Source: Haliea sp.
GTDB lineage: Bacteria; Pseudomonadota; Gammaproteobacteria; Pseudomonadales; Halieaceae
DNA length: 64,000 bases
Direction of reading: 5' to 3'
NCBI GenBank assembly: GCA_016704305.1
Contig: JADJAL010000026.1
Span: forward strand, 29,338-93,337
Positions 46,479 to 56,278 of this stretch are shown here, piece by piece. Position 1 is the first letter of the stretch; every line of letters begins with the position of its first letter. The notes beneath the pieces are model-generated. The model was given only the letters and a program-made list of their open reading frames with translations. It did no database searches and was not told the DNA's origin. Made by a program: the position numbers and the translations under genes.

Positions 46479-47201
46479 GTGAGCGAACTGCTACTGATCC
46501 CGATCGTGTTCCTGACCTCGTGCCTCACGGCGGTCCTGGGCATGGGCGGCGGCGTGCTACTGATCGCGGCCATGCCGGGCCTGGTGCCGGCGGCAGTCAT
46601 TGTGCCGCTGCATGCGGCGACGCAACTGGCTAGCAACATTTCCCGCGCTGGTTTTGGCTGGCGCGATATCGACTTCGGGATCATTCCCGCGTTTTTGTTG
46701 GGTGCGGTTGCAGGCGCATGGCTGGGCGCGGGGGTCTACCAGCGGCTGGACATGCACTGGCTCCCCGCACTGATAGGTCTCTTTATCCTGATCTTCACGT
46801 GGGCGCCCCTGCCGGCGGTGCGCGGTGGCGGGCAATGGTCGCTGTTGCTGCTGGGCTTTTACCAGACGGGCCTCGGCATGGTGGCAGGCGCGACCGGGCC
46901 GGTGGGCGCGGCGGTGTTGCTGCGCCGCAACACCGCTCGCGATTGGCTCGTCGTCAATACCGCGGTGTACATGACGCTGAACCACGCGATACGCGTTGCC
47001 GCGTTTGTCGCGCTCGGTTTCAGTTTTGCCGCGTGGTGGCCACTGCTCAGCGGCATGATCGTCGCGAGCATCCTCGGCTCCTGGGTTGGCACGCGCGTGC
47101 GGCACCTCGTCCCGCAACTGAATTTCCAGCGCTTGTTTCGCTGGATGGTGACACTGCTGGCGTTGCGTATGATACTGCTGCCCCTGGTGTCACTGCGGTG
47201 A
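46479..47201 (+). CDS. TauE/SafE-family membrane transporter
   Basis: 240 residues with about eight hydrophobic segments and the family glycine pattern LTAVLGMGGGVLLIAAMPGLVP in the first helix pair, repeated as GMVAGATGPVGAAVLLRR in the second half. These proteins export sulfite or organosulfonates. Start GTG 46479. Substrate not determinable. Confidence 0.85.
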   Translation: MSELLLIPIVFLTSCLTAVLGMGGGVLLIAAMPGLVPAAVIVPLHAATQLASNISRAGFGWRDIDFGIIPAFLLGAVAGAWLGAGVYQRLDMHWLPALIGLFILIFTWAPLPAVRGGGQWSLLLLGFYQTGLGMVAGATGPVGAAVLLRRNTARDWLVVNTAVYMTLNHAIRVAAFVALGFSFAAWWPLLSGMIVASILGSWVGTRVRHLVPQLNFQRLFRWMVTLLALRMILLPLVSLR

Positions 47202-47262
47202 GACCAACACACGCCGATGCATGCCTGCCATCGTCAGAGCTAACCTCTGGAGACTTTTCGTA

Positions 47263-47952
47263 ATGCGTTACCGCCTTTGCCTGTTGTTCTGCCTGTCACT
47301 GGCCGGCTGCGCCGGCAGCGCCACGCTGCAACCCCTTGCCGCAGAAGAATCCGACTTCCAACCCGACGAACGCCCAATGGCGACGACGCTGGTCTACGAT
47401 TGCAGCGGCTACGAATTTGTTGCCCGACTCGGACCGGGTGAAATGGCTTTGTGGCTACCCGAAGGTTATGTTGTTCTCCCGCAGGTACGCAGCGCATCCG
47501 GCACGTTGTACGAGGAGGGCGAAATCTCCTTCTGGAGCAAGGGGGATGATGCGATGCTGACCGTGGTGGACCAAATGTACCAGGATTGCCACCTGCAGCC
47601 GCAACGAGTGCCATGGGAGGATGCGCGGCGGCGCGGCGTGGATTTTCGCGCGACCGGCAATGAGCCGGGATGGCACCTGGAGATACAAAGCGGGAAGCAA
47701 CTGCTGTTCGTGTCTGGTTACGGTATGCAACGCGTACTGGTGCCCGATCCAACCGAAGAGAAAACGGATGCGGCGCGCGTGTATTCGGGCGTCAGTGGCG
47801 GGCGCGAATTGCAAGTGGAGATCCTGGAGCAGGCGTGTGCCGACACTATGAGCGGAGACCAATTTCCCAATCGTGTCGTGGTGACATTCGACGACACGCG
47901 TTACGAGGGTTGCGGGCAAGACCTGGAGTACCTGTGGGAGGAGCAGGAATAG
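47263..47952 (+). CDS. Lipoprotein with MliC-like and COG3650-like domains
   Basis: 229 residues from ATG 47263; lipobox LSLAGC (Cys about residue 16). Residues ~35-110 (LVYDCSGYEFVARLGPGEMAL ... EISFWSKGDDAMLTV) match the MliC/PliC C-type lysozyme-inhibitor fold with paired cysteines. Residues ~125-225 (FRATGNEPGWHLEI ... TFDDTRYEGCGQDL) match COG3650-type proteins of unknown function. Probably an outer-membrane lipoprotein that protects against lysozyme; the second domain's role is unknown. Confidence 0.75.
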   Translation: MRYRLCLLFCLSLAGCAGSATLQPLAAEESDFQPDERPMATTLVYDCSGYEFVARLGPGEMALWLPEGYVVLPQVRSASGTLYEEGEISFWSKGDDAMLTVVDQMYQDCHLQPQRVPWEDARRRGVDFRATGNEPGWHLEIQSGKQLLFVSGYGMQRVLVPDPTEEKTDAARVYSGVSGGRELQVEILEQACADTMSGDQFPNRVVVTFDDTRYEGCGQDLEYLWEEQE

Positions 47953-48044
47953 CCGCTTGATCGGCCCGTCAACACTGAAAAGATAGCTAAACGCGATAAA
48001 TAGAGAAATATTCCCACAGCCATTGAACGGCATTTCATTGCCTC

Positions 48045-48058
48045 TTGATTGGCGTCAA
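48045..48058. promoter_or_regulatory. FNR/Anr-type box upstream of ompW
   Basis: TTGATTGGCGTCAA matches the consensus TTGAT-N4-ATCAA except for one G. It lies 78 bp before the ompW ATG, suitable for oxygen-sensitive activation; ompW is an FNR target in E. coli. The window also encodes an Fnr-type regulator. Confidence 0.75.
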
Positions 48059-48136
48059 TGTTTGCCTAGTTGCGCACTATTATGAGCCCCGATCGCAGCA
48101 TGATGCTGTTGATCTTCCATAATCAGGAGCGCAGCA

Positions 48137-48851
48137 ATGAAAAGAGTATCAACGATCGCCGCAGCCATCGCACTGGCGTGTGCAAGCGTTGCGGGTCAGG
48201 CCTACGAGCAGGGCGACTGGATCTTGCGTGTGGGTGCAACCACGGTTGATCCTGACTCAGAGAGCGACACGATCAATTTGCCCACCGGGCTGGAAGCAAA
48301 GGCAGAGGTCGATAGCGATACCCAGTTGGGGATCATTCCCGCCTACATGATCACCGATCAACTGGCTATCGAGGTGCTGGCGGCAACGCCGTTTGAACAC
48401 AATATCGAAGCGCAGGGGCAGGGCGCGATCAGCGGTACAAATCTTGACGCGGGATCCACGAAACACCTACCACCGACGGTCAGCCTGCAGTGGTACCCAC
48501 TTGCAGGCCCCGGCAGGTGGCAACCGTACATCGGTGCCGGCCTGAACTACACGGTGTTCTTCGACGAAGAAGTAGACAGCCCGCTGGTCGGGCTGCTCGG
48601 GAGTTTGACGGGCGGTGCTGTCAACGACGCTGACCTGAGCCTGGATGATTCGTTTGGCATAGCCTTTCAGGCAGGTATGGACGTTGCTATCGACGATCAT
48701 TGGGCGATTAACGCCGGCGTCTGGTACCTCGATATCGACACCCAGGCCGAAATCACCGCAAAAGCGTCGGGCGCTACTGCTGCCAAGGTAAAGTTCGATG
48801 TGCAGATTGATCCCTGGGTTTACAATATAAGGTATCGCCTACAGGTTCTAG
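48137..48851 (+). CDS. ompW: OmpW-family outer-membrane protein, frameshift at the C-terminus
   Basis: Signal peptide (about 1-22), then YEQGDWILRVGATTVDPDSES and the closing strand KFDVQIDPWVYNI. In the raw frame it reads on to a poor tail. Dropping one A at 48829-48830 gives GIAYRF and a stop at 48849-48851, with the terminal Phe expected of a barrel protein. About 237 residues, 8-stranded beta-barrel. OmpW transports small hydrophobic molecules; a steroid or lipid role is speculative. AGGAGCG precedes the ATG, and an FNR box lies upstream. Confidence 0.9.
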
Positions 48852-48867
48852 CGCTTGCGGCGATCGG

Positions 48868-49275
48868 CTAGTTGCGCAAGGCCCGCCACCAGTCGGCGGT
48901 TGCGATAGGAAAACGCCGCGCCTGTTCCTGCTCGGCCGGGGGTGCGTCTTGCGGCACTGAGGCGTCGAGCGTGGGCGGGAGCGGCGATGCATGTTGCACC
49001 GGGTCGATGATCTCCAGGTCCAGCCCGGCGATGCACTCGGTGAAACGCTGCATCTGTCCCTCGTGATGATCGCTGGCCTGGTGCCGCCAGAAGGTTGCCG
49101 CGTCGCGAAAGGACAGAAGGCAATAGTAGAAGCCGCGCTCCCGTCCGCGCCAGTATTCGTAGCGCAGCACGCCTTCTTCGGTGCTGTGCGTTCGCTCGTA
49201 CATATAGGCCATGACGTCCTCGAACTCAGCCTCCTTTCCCGGGTGAATCTGTATTTTCGCCAGCAAACTGCTCAT
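48868..49275 (-). CDS. Antibiotic-biosynthesis-monooxygenase-fold protein
   Basis: 135 residues from ATG 49275 with AGGTGAG upstream. ABM ferredoxin-like fold: SLLAKIQIHPGKEAEFEDVMAYMYERTHSTEEGVLRYEYWRG by region, then FYYCLLSFRDAATFWRHQASDHH. The C-terminal ~45 residues are Pro-rich and unassigned. Longer upstream open reading on this strand lies inside the TauE-like gene and is spurious. Role unknown; related domains are quinol or haem oxygenases. Confidence 0.75.
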   Translation of the reverse strand: MSSLLAKIQIHPGKEAEFEDVMAYMYERTHSTEEGVLRYEYWRGRERGFYYCLLSFRDAATFWRHQASDHHEGQMQRFTECIAGLDLEIIDPVQHASPLPPTLDASVPQDAPPAEQEQARRFPIATADWWRALRN

Positions 49276-49301
49276 GAATGGCTCACCTGTGCCCAACGGT
49301 T

Positions 49302-50015
49302 TTACGATGGATGAATGTGCGTAGGATGTGTGTGCTCCGGGTGATTCCCATGTCCGGCATGTCCGGCATGCGCAGCGGTGATATAGAGCGTCCATAGCCC
49401 CGAGCCGATCAGCAGCAACGCGATGGCGAGTTTTAACCCGCGTTGTCGCAGCGCTGCCTGCAAGCGGGCTGCTCCGAGGCTGGTCGACAGCATGGCAGGC
49501 AGTGTACCCAGCCCGAACAGCAGCATCATCAGCGCGGAGGTGGTTGCATTCTGCGCCGTGGCCGCCCAGGCGAGGCTGCTGTAGATCAGGCCGCAGGGCA
49601 TCATGCCCCAGCACAAGCCCAGCGCCAATCCCTGTGGCCAGTGCTTGAGTGGCAGCCAGTGTGACGAGAGACGTTGTACCGGTTGCCAGAGTTTTGCGCC
49701 TACCCGTTCCAGAAGCGCCATGCCGCGCCACCAGTTGGCGATGTACAGCCCCATGCCAATGAGCAGCAGGCCGGCGACGTAGCGCAGGCCAATCGTCCAT
49801 GCGGTTATATCCAGGCTGCCGGCAGCAAATCCCAGCAGGGCGCCCAATACCGTGTAACTGGCGATGCGACCCGCGTGGTAGGCGAGGGTGATGGCGGGCG
49901 CACGAACGCCCCCGAGATTGAGCGCGGCAGCGATGCCGCCGCACATGCCGAGGCAATGTCCAGCGCCAGACAGGCCGAGCAGGAAGGCCGCACTGGCTTG
50001 CGTGGCGTCAATCAT
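49302..50015 (-). CDS. TauE/SafE-like membrane protein linked to cbb3 oxidase assembly
   Basis: 237 residues, about six membrane spans: LLGLSGAGHCLGMCGGIAAAL, LALGLCWGMMPCGLIYSSLAWAA (Cys-containing, CGG/PCG motifs) and a His-rich C-terminus (HAGHAGHGNHPEHTHPTHIH). COG2836-type proteins lie next to ccoGHIS in many proteobacteria and are thought to help copper or cytochrome maturation. Overlaps the ccoS stop in an ATGA junction. The His-rich end suggests metal binding. Confidence 0.85.
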   Translation of the reverse strand: MIDATQASAAFLLGLSGAGHCLGMCGGIAAALNLGGVRAPAITLAYHAGRIASYTVLGALLGFAAGSLDITAWTIGLRYVAGLLLIGMGLYIANWWRGMALLERVGAKLWQPVQRLSSHWLPLKHWPQGLALGLCWGMMPCGLIYSSLAWAATAQNATTSALMMLLFGLGTLPAMLSTSLGAARLQAALRQRGLKLAIALLLIGSGLWTLYITAAHAGHAGHGNHPEHTHPTHIHPS

Positions 50016-50212
50016 CGCTTATCAATGCCCTGCGGTGGCGCTTTATCCTGCGGTTTAACGCGAGTATTGACCGGGTCATCGTCAGCGAGAATGCGCCAGG
50101 CCTCTTTGTCCAGATCGTCGTACTGGCCGCTGCTGATAGCCCACAGCAGCAGCTTGATGGCGATGATGCAGAACACCAACGCCACGGGTATCAACAGGTA
50201 GAGACTTTCCAT
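50012..50212 (-). CDS. ccoS: Cbb3 oxidase maturation protein CcoS
   Basis: 66 residues from ATG 50212. One membrane span (about 5-25, LLIPVALVFCIIAIKLLLWAI) then SSGQYDDLDKEAWRILADDD, the family signature. CcoS is needed to insert haem and copper into CcoN. The start overlaps the end of ccoI by 22 bp; the stop overlaps the next gene. Confidence 0.95.
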   Translation of the reverse strand: MESLYLLIPVALVFCIIAIKLLLWAISSGQYDDLDKEAWRILADDDPVNTRVKPQDKAPPQGIDKR

Positions 50213-52681
50213 ACGGCCCTCCGGCTTGCGCGGCTGTTTGCTGGCCAGCGGTTCAGTCGCATCGAATTGCCCACGACCAGCAGCGAACTGAGCGACATGC
50301 CAATGGCCGCGGCCCAGGGCGGTACAAACCCGAGCGCGGCCAATGGTATCGCGCAGAGGTTGTAGCCCAAAGCCCAGGCGAGATTTTGCTTCACGATGCG
50401 CTGGCATTGCCGCGCCTTGAGCAGGGTGTTGATGATTTTGTGCAAGTCGCCGCCAACAATCACAAAGTCGGCCTGGCTGCGGGCGAGGTCGGTGGCGCCG
50501 CTGACGGCGAACGAGGCGTCGGCCAGCGCCAGCACCGGGGCATCGTTGAGGCCGTCGCCGACCATCACCACGACCGCGCCGGCGTGTTGGAGCCGCTGCA
50601 CATGGGCCATTTTCTGTTGCGGTGTCTGGCCGACATTGACGGTATCGATGCCCAGTGTGCGCGCCAGTAGCGCGCCCTGCGCGGTGCTGTCACCCGTCAG
50701 CAATTCGACGTTCAGGCCCATGCACCTGGCCGTGCCGATGACATCCGCGGCTTCCTGTCGCACTTCATCGTTCAGGCCTATCCATGCCAACGGTTCGCCC
50801 TCCCCGACAGAGTCCTGTCCAGTAGTGCTGATTGTCCGGGCTGCGCGGAAATTCCGGCGCCAGTTCGCGGCAGAATGATTCGCTGCCCATGCGATAGCGA
50901 ATGCCGTCACGCCGCGCCTCCAGCCCGGCGCTGATGTGGTAGGTAATCTGTTCATAACCGCTGGCCGCCTCGATATCGGTGAACGCCCTGGCCACGGGGT
51001 GGGTGGAGTAGCGCTGCAATGCTGCAGCCAGCGCAAGCAGTTCGCCCTGCTTGAGGTTGCCCAGCGGGCGCACCGTGGCGATGGCCAGGGCGCCTTCTGT
51101 CAATGTCCCGGTCTTGTCGAACAGCAGATGCGTGCAGCGCGATACCGAATCGAGTGCGTTTTCGGTGCGCACGATAACGCCGTGGCTGCGCAGTGCATTG
51201 GCGGCGTTGGTGAGCGCCGCCGGGGTGGCGAGCGCCAGCGCGCACGGACAGCTGATGACCATGACTGACAGCGCAATCCAGAAGGCCTTGGCGGGGTCGA
51301 TCTGCCACCAGACCAGCGCGGTCGTCGCGCTGACCAACAAAATGAAGGCAATGAAACGCGAGGCGATGCGATCGGCCAACTGTGCCAGCTTCGGCTTGCT
51401 GGTCTGCGCCACCTCGACGGAGCGCTGCAGCGCAGCGAGTCGGCTGTCCCTGTAATCCACCAGTACCGTCGCTTCCAATGCCGCCTCGACATTCACGGTG
51501 CCGGCATAGACAGTGTCACCGGTCGTCACGTTGCGCGGCAGGTGCTCGCCGTTGAATGCCTCCTCCTGCACTGCGCTGCGGCCCTTAAGTATCCGCGCAT
51601 CAACCGGTACCGCATCTCCGGCCTTGATGAGTATCGTGTCCTTCGGTTGCAATTGCCTGCGCGGCTCGGTGCACCACTGCCCCGCGCGGCGCACCGTGGC
51701 GGCGCTGGGAAGGCTGTTCTCGGCATCCGACCAGATGAATTGCAGGCGCTCGCGCGCGCGCCGCTCAAGAAAACGCGCCAGCAGCAGCAGGAATGTGAAC
51801 ATCACCACGGAGTCGAAATACACTTCCCCGGTTCCGCTGACCGTGGCCCATGCGCTGGCGACAAATGCCAGCCCGATGCCCAGTGACACGGATACGTCCG
51901 TCACCAGCGAGCCGCGCCTGAGATGGCGCCAGGCAGATGCAAAAAAAGGCCGCGCTGAATACAGCACGACGAAACCCGCCACCGGCAGGCTCACCCAGCG
52001 CAGGAGTGCCTGGTATTGCGGCTCAATGCCCTGGATATCGCCCGCGTGCAGCGCGATTGCGAACATGCCGACCTGCATCATGCCGATGCCGGCCACTGCT
52101 AAACGGCGCAAGTCCATCCGGTAATCCGCCTGCGCTTGCTGTCGCGCGGCATCGCTGTGGAAAGGGCGTGGTCGATAGCCGAGGGAATCGATGTGGGAAA
52201 AAATACGGCTGAGTGTTTGCTGCCCGGGATCAAAACAAACATCCAGCCGCGACTGCTGCAAATTCACGAGCGCGCGCGTCACGCCGGGTGTTTTGGCGAG
52301 GGAGTGTTCTATCAGCCAGGTGCAGGCCGCGCAGGTCACGCCGCCCAGCAGCAAGCTGGCTGTCACCAGGCCGGCGTCGTCCACGGTGGAGAATGTGGCG
52401 GCAAGCAGTGGGTCATCGTAGACGCGGTATTGTTCCGTGTTTGCAGGATCGGCGGCGGGGCGTTCGCTGTAGTTGGTACGCTGCTGGTAGAACTGGTCGA
52501 GCCCGCTGCCGGCGATCAGGCTGGCGACTGCGCGGCAACCGTGGCAGCACATACTGCGCGGCTCACCGTCGATAGACACACTCAGATCAACGCCTGCCGG
52601 AACAGGTTCGCCGCAGTGGAAGCAGTCGCGCGGCGCCTCGAGGACCCGCGCTTCAGCCGGTGGGGACACGGTTGAAATCAC
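50191..52681 (-). CDS. ccoI: Copper-transporting P-type ATPase CcoI, split by a one-base insertion
   Basis: About 830 residues. Order: Cys-rich CFHCGEPVP/CCHGCRAV, HMA domain with GGVTCAACTWLIE, eight membrane spans, the metal-site CPC in VISCPCALALATPA, the phosphorylation motif DKTGTLT, and GDGLNDAPVLALADA. The frame breaks after DNQHYWTG and continues as QDSVGEGEPLAWIGLND in the next frame; dropping one base near 50814-50822 joins them. Exports Cu(I) for the CcoN CuB site. Likely consensus error. GTG start at 52681. Confidence 0.95.
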
Positions 52682-53150
52682 CCGTTTGCACCACGCCGTC
52701 GAGGCGCCAGTCGTCGCTGCGCAGGCCCTGCAGGGTCCAGTGCCAGTGTGGTGCTACCGCGTGGGCCACTGAGCCGCGATACATGCCGGAGGCCGTGCGC
52801 ACCAGTGGCACTGTAAAGTCGCGATCCGCCTCCACGGGGTGGGAGAGCAGCAAACGCAGCTCCGAATCCGATGGCGAACCGGTCAACGTCACCGTGACAG
52901 CGTCACCGTCGAAGTGCAACTGGGCAGAGAGACCAAGTTGCGCCGCGCGCTGCTTCTTCGCTAGTTGTACATTGATGGCCAGCCCGTCCTTGTAGTATTC
53001 GTCCACCACCAGGTCATCGGCGTGCTCATGGGCGATATAGGCTGTCGACAATCCGGCCACGACCACGGCGGCCGGCAGTGCCATCAGGAACCATGGCCAG
53101 AAATGGCGATACCAGGGTTTGCTGTCCGAGTCGGGAATACGCCTGGTCAT
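52653..53150 (-). CDS. ccoH: CcoH (FixH) cbb3 assembly protein
   Basis: 165 residues. One membrane span (about 16-38, FLMALPAAVVVAGLSTAYIA), then the FixH signature HADDLVVDEYYKDGLAINVQL and a beta-rich periplasmic domain. Associates with CcoN during assembly. The start overlaps the ccoG stop (ATGA). Confidence 0.94.
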   Translation of the reverse strand: MTRRIPDSDSKPWYRHFWPWFLMALPAAVVVAGLSTAYIAHEHADDLVVDEYYKDGLAINVQLAKKQRAAQLGLSAQLHFDGDAVTVTLTGSPSDSELRLLLSHPVEADRDFTVPLVRTASGMYRGSVAHAVAPHWHWTLQGLRSDDWRLDGVVQTGDFNRVPTG

Positions 53151-54556
53151 AGCGGCTTCATAAAGCGCGACTCGCTGCTGATGCGCAGGTCGGGTGCATC
53201 TGTTGCCTCGACGTCAAACGTGAACGCTGTACTGGGTTGTGTCAGCAGCTCAGGATCCTCGCGCACCCGCATGCTGATGGAGCGAATTTCACCGCCGTTC
53301 AGCGTATGCACGGTATCGCCAATGAGCGTCGCGCCCTCCAGTCCGGAAATGGAGATCGTAAACTCGTGCATTTCCCTATCCATGTTAGCCAGCTGCAGTG
53401 TGTAGATATTCTCGATTGCGCCCGAATCGGTGGTGACATACAACTCGTTGCGGTCGCGGATTGCGGTCAATTCCAATGGCACGCGGGTGATCATGGAGTA
53501 CGAAAACACCCCGACCATGACGGCCAGCACGATACTGTAACCGATGATGCGCGGGCGTAGCCAGTGCGTGCGCTCGCCCTGCAGTTCGCGTTCGCTGGTA
53601 TAGCGAATGAGGCCACGCGGATAGTGCATCTTGTCCATGACCGAGTTGCAGGCATCCACGCACAGCGCACAGCCAATGCACTCGTATTGCAGGCCGTGGC
53701 GGATGTCGATGCCGGTAGGGCAGACCTGCACGCACAGCTCACAGTCTATGCAATCGCCGAGGCCGAGCTCCGCTGGAATTGCTTCGCGCTTGCGCGAGCC
53801 GCGTGGTTCGCCCCGACCGCTGTCGTAGGATACGATCAACGTGTCGTGATCGAACATGACCGATTGGAAGCGCGCATACGGGCACATGTATTTGCATACC
53901 TGCTCCCGCATCCAGCCAGCGTTGATGTAGGTGGCCAGCGTAAAGAACAGAATCCAGTACGGCGGCCAGCCGCCCAGATCCAGTTGCAACAAACTACTGA
54001 AAAGTTCCCTGATGGGCAGGAAATAGCCGACGAAAGTGAATCCGGTGACAAAGGCGACGAATAACCAGGAACCGTGCTTGGCTGTCTTTCTGGCAATTTT
54101 CTCCAGCGACCACGGTGCCTGGTCCAGCTTGACGCGTTGATTGCGGCTACCCTCGGTTTTTTGTTCCAGCCACATGAAGATGCTGGTCCAGACTGTTTGT
54201 GGGCAGGTGTATCCACACCAGATGCGACCGGCGAACGTGGTGACGGTAAACAGCGCAAACGCCGCGATGATCAGCAGGAACGCCAGCATCGGAAAATCCT
54301 GCGGCCAGAAGGTCAGGCCAAAGATATCGAATTTGCGCTCCGGCAGATTGAACAATATCGACTGGCGCCCGTCCCAGTACAGCCAGGGCAACAGGAGATA
54401 TCCCAACAACAGCGGCCAGCCGGAAAACAGGCGGATACGCTGGAAGAAGCCCTCGATTTTGCGGGTGTAGATTTTCTCGCGACGTTGGTACAGGTCGATC
54501 TCGCCAACTTCCGCTGGCGCGATCTCCTGCAGATCTATCAGGTTAGGGTCTGCCAT
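53147..54556 (-). CDS. ccoG: CcoG (FixG) Cu(II) reductase/ferredoxin-like protein
   Basis: 469 residues. Membrane spans in the N-terminal ~220 residues, the CGYTCPQTVWTSIFMWLE motif near 110, two 4Fe-4S cysteine clusters near 260 (CIDCELCVQVCP, CIGCALCVDACN), a further span near 340 and a periplasmic IgG-like C-terminal domain. CcoG reduces Cu(II) to Cu(I) for cbb3 assembly. Starts 42 bp after ccoP. Confidence 0.96.
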   Translation of the reverse strand: MADPNLIDLQEIAPAEVGEIDLYQRREKIYTRKIEGFFQRIRLFSGWPLLLGYLLLPWLYWDGRQSILFNLPERKFDIFGLTFWPQDFPMLAFLLIIAAFALFTVTTFAGRIWCGYTCPQTVWTSIFMWLEQKTEGSRNQRVKLDQAPWSLEKIARKTAKHGSWLFVAFVTGFTFVGYFLPIRELFSSLLQLDLGGWPPYWILFFTLATYINAGWMREQVCKYMCPYARFQSVMFDHDTLIVSYDSGRGEPRGSRKREAIPAELGLGDCIDCELCVQVCPTGIDIRHGLQYECIGCALCVDACNSVMDKMHYPRGLIRYTSERELQGERTHWLRPRIIGYSIVLAVMVGVFSYSMITRVPLELTAIRDRNELYVTTDSGAIENIYTLQLANMDREMHEFTISISGLEGATLIGDTVHTLNGGEIRSISMRVREDPELLTQPSTAFTFDVEATDAPDLRISSESRFMKPL

Positions 54557-54598
54557 GTGCCTCGTTTGCCGCGCGGTTGTAGCGCAGTCTTCCGCCCG

Positions 54599-55477
54599 TT
54601 ACTGGCTCAGGCCATACACATAGGCGGTCAGGATGTGGATCTTGTCTTCTGTCAGTGCGTCTGCGTGTGCGGGCATCTGGCCATTGCGGCCGGCGCGAAT
54701 ACTGTGGCTGATTTGTTCTGCACTGCCACCATACAGCCAGATCCCGTTTTTCAGATTGGGTGCGCCCAACGCGGGATTGCCTGTTGCATCCGCGCCGTGG
54801 CACGCGACGCAATACGTCTGGAATACCTGCTTACCGGCTTCCGCTTGCGCTGCATCGGCGTCGCGGCCATTAATGGAGAGGATGTAGGCTGTAGCGTTGG
54901 TTACGCCCTGTTCGCCGATAATGCTGCCCCACGCGGGCATCGCGCCTTGTCGTCCGGCAGTGATGCTGGTCTTGATGGCTTCCGGTTGACCACCGTATAA
55001 CCAGTCGTTATCGGCGAGGTTCGGAAAACCATAACTGCCGCGCGCATCAGCGCCGTGGCATTGCGCGCAGTTGTTGGAAAACATGCGCATGCCCATCTTG
55101 CGAACAGCCGGATCGCTGGCGATGTCGGCAACAGGCAATGCCAGGTAGCGGTCGCGCATCGCGCGATATTTTTCATCGGCGGCTGCCACTTCCTTGTCAT
55201 GTTGCCCCACTTGCGTCCAGTCGATCAGGCCGGGATAGTTGCCCATGCCGGGATAGATGACGAGATACCCGACACCCCAGACAATGGTCAGGACAAACAT
55301 ATAGAACCACCAGGCGGGCAGGGGGTTGTCAAACTCCTCTATGCCATCGGCGACATGCCCCGTCGTTCTTTCAGTCTTGCGTTGCTCGCGCTTGCGATTG
55401 GCAAACAGGATCCAGGTGATGCCCACAAACGTTATTGTGGTGAGCACTATGATCCACAGGCTCCAGAAACTAGTCAT
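54599..55477 (-). CDS. ccoP: Cbb3 oxidase subunit III CcoP, dihaem cytochrome c
   Basis: 292 residues. Membrane spans at about 4-25 and 57-77, then two cytochrome c domains with haem-binding CAQCH (about 136) and CVACH (about 223). Passes electrons to CcoO and CcoN. Its ATG overlaps the ccoQ stop by 8 bp. Confidence 0.97.
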   Translation of the reverse strand: MTSFWSLWIIVLTTITFVGITWILFANRKREQRKTERTTGHVADGIEEFDNPLPAWWFYMFVLTIVWGVGYLVIYPGMGNYPGLIDWTQVGQHDKEVAAADEKYRAMRDRYLALPVADIASDPAVRKMGMRMFSNNCAQCHGADARGSYGFPNLADNDWLYGGQPEAIKTSITAGRQGAMPAWGSIIGEQGVTNATAYILSINGRDADAAQAEAGKQVFQTYCVACHGADATGNPALGAPNLKNGIWLYGGSAEQISHSIRAGRNGQMPAHADALTEDKIHILTAYVYGLSQ

Positions 55478-55646
55478 GCTTTACGTCCTCCTGCGTGCGC
55501 TTGTTCAACTCTTCATCTGCGAATGGCAGGTTGGCCGCTTCATCAAAGGAATGCTTGCGCTTTTTGCTGTACGCCCAGAAGCACAGTCCGATGAATGCAA
55601 TCATCAGGAATGCCGTGCTCAGGCCTCTCAGGTCATTGATATCCAT
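55470..55646 (-). CDS. ccoQ: Cbb3 oxidase subunit IV CcoQ
   Basis: 58 residues, MDINDLRGLSTAFLMIAFIG then CFWAYSKKRKHSFDEAA and ending DVKHD. One membrane span (about 8-26) followed by a basic/acidic cytoplasmic tail, the CcoQ pattern. CcoQ stabilises the assembled complex and its interaction with CcoP. Lies between ccoO and ccoP as expected. Confidence 0.94.
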   Translation of the reverse strand: MDINDLRGLSTAFLMIAFIGLCFWAYSKKRKHSFDEAANLPFADEELNKRTQEDVKHD

Positions 55647-55661
55647 AGTTGCTGTCCTGTG

Positions 55662-56268
55662 CTAGCGCCGTGATTGCAACAAGGTGCCGAGTTGCTGCAG
55701 GTAGGCAACCAGCGCGTCAATTTCATTTTTGCCTTCTACGGCTGCCGCCGCGCCGGCGATGTCCTCGTCGCTGTAGGGCACGCCTACCCTGCGCAGGGCG
55801 GTCATCTTTTTGGGCGTTACCTGGCTGTTTATCGGGGAGTCGAACAGCCATGTATAAGCGGGCATATTGGATTCAGGCACGACGTCCCGAGGGTTGTACA
55901 GGTGGGCGCGGTGCCAGTCGTCGCTGTAGCGCTTGCCGACGCGCCAGATCAGGCCCGGTGCGTTTGGAGCCCCACAGGAACGGGTGGTCGTACACGAACT
56001 CACCGGCCACCGAATAGTGGCCGTAGCGCTCGGTTTCGGCGCGCAGCGGGCGAATCATCTGTGAGTGGCAGTTGTTGCAGCCCTCGCGTATATAGATATC
56101 GCGGCCTTCCAGTTCCAGTGCCGGCAGCGGCTTCAGGCCGGCAATGGGCTCGTTGGTTTCCGGGTCAAACATTAGCGGCACCAGTTCCACCAGCGTGCCA
56201 AAGCTCAGCGCGACCAGGGTCAGGATGATCATCAGACCGACGTTTTTTTCAATGACCTCATGCTTCAT
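55662..56268 (-). CDS. ccoO: Cbb3 oxidase subunit II CcoO, split by a two-base gap
   Basis: Monohaem cytochrome c with one N-terminal membrane span (about 8-30) and [11 protein letters not shown] (about 64). The frame breaks after RTGPDLAR and resumes as [20 protein letters not shown] two bases off. Restoring a lost CG pair in the CG-repeat near 55940-55945 gives DLARVGKRY and 202 residues, the normal length. Start ATG 56268. Probable consensus error. Confidence 0.94.
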
Positions 56269-56278
56269 GGCCTGCTCC

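Noticed and set aside
48045..48058. CRP site reading of the ompW box
   Set aside because: The half-sites fit FNR (TTGAT/ATCAA) better than the CRP TGTGA/TCACA pattern.
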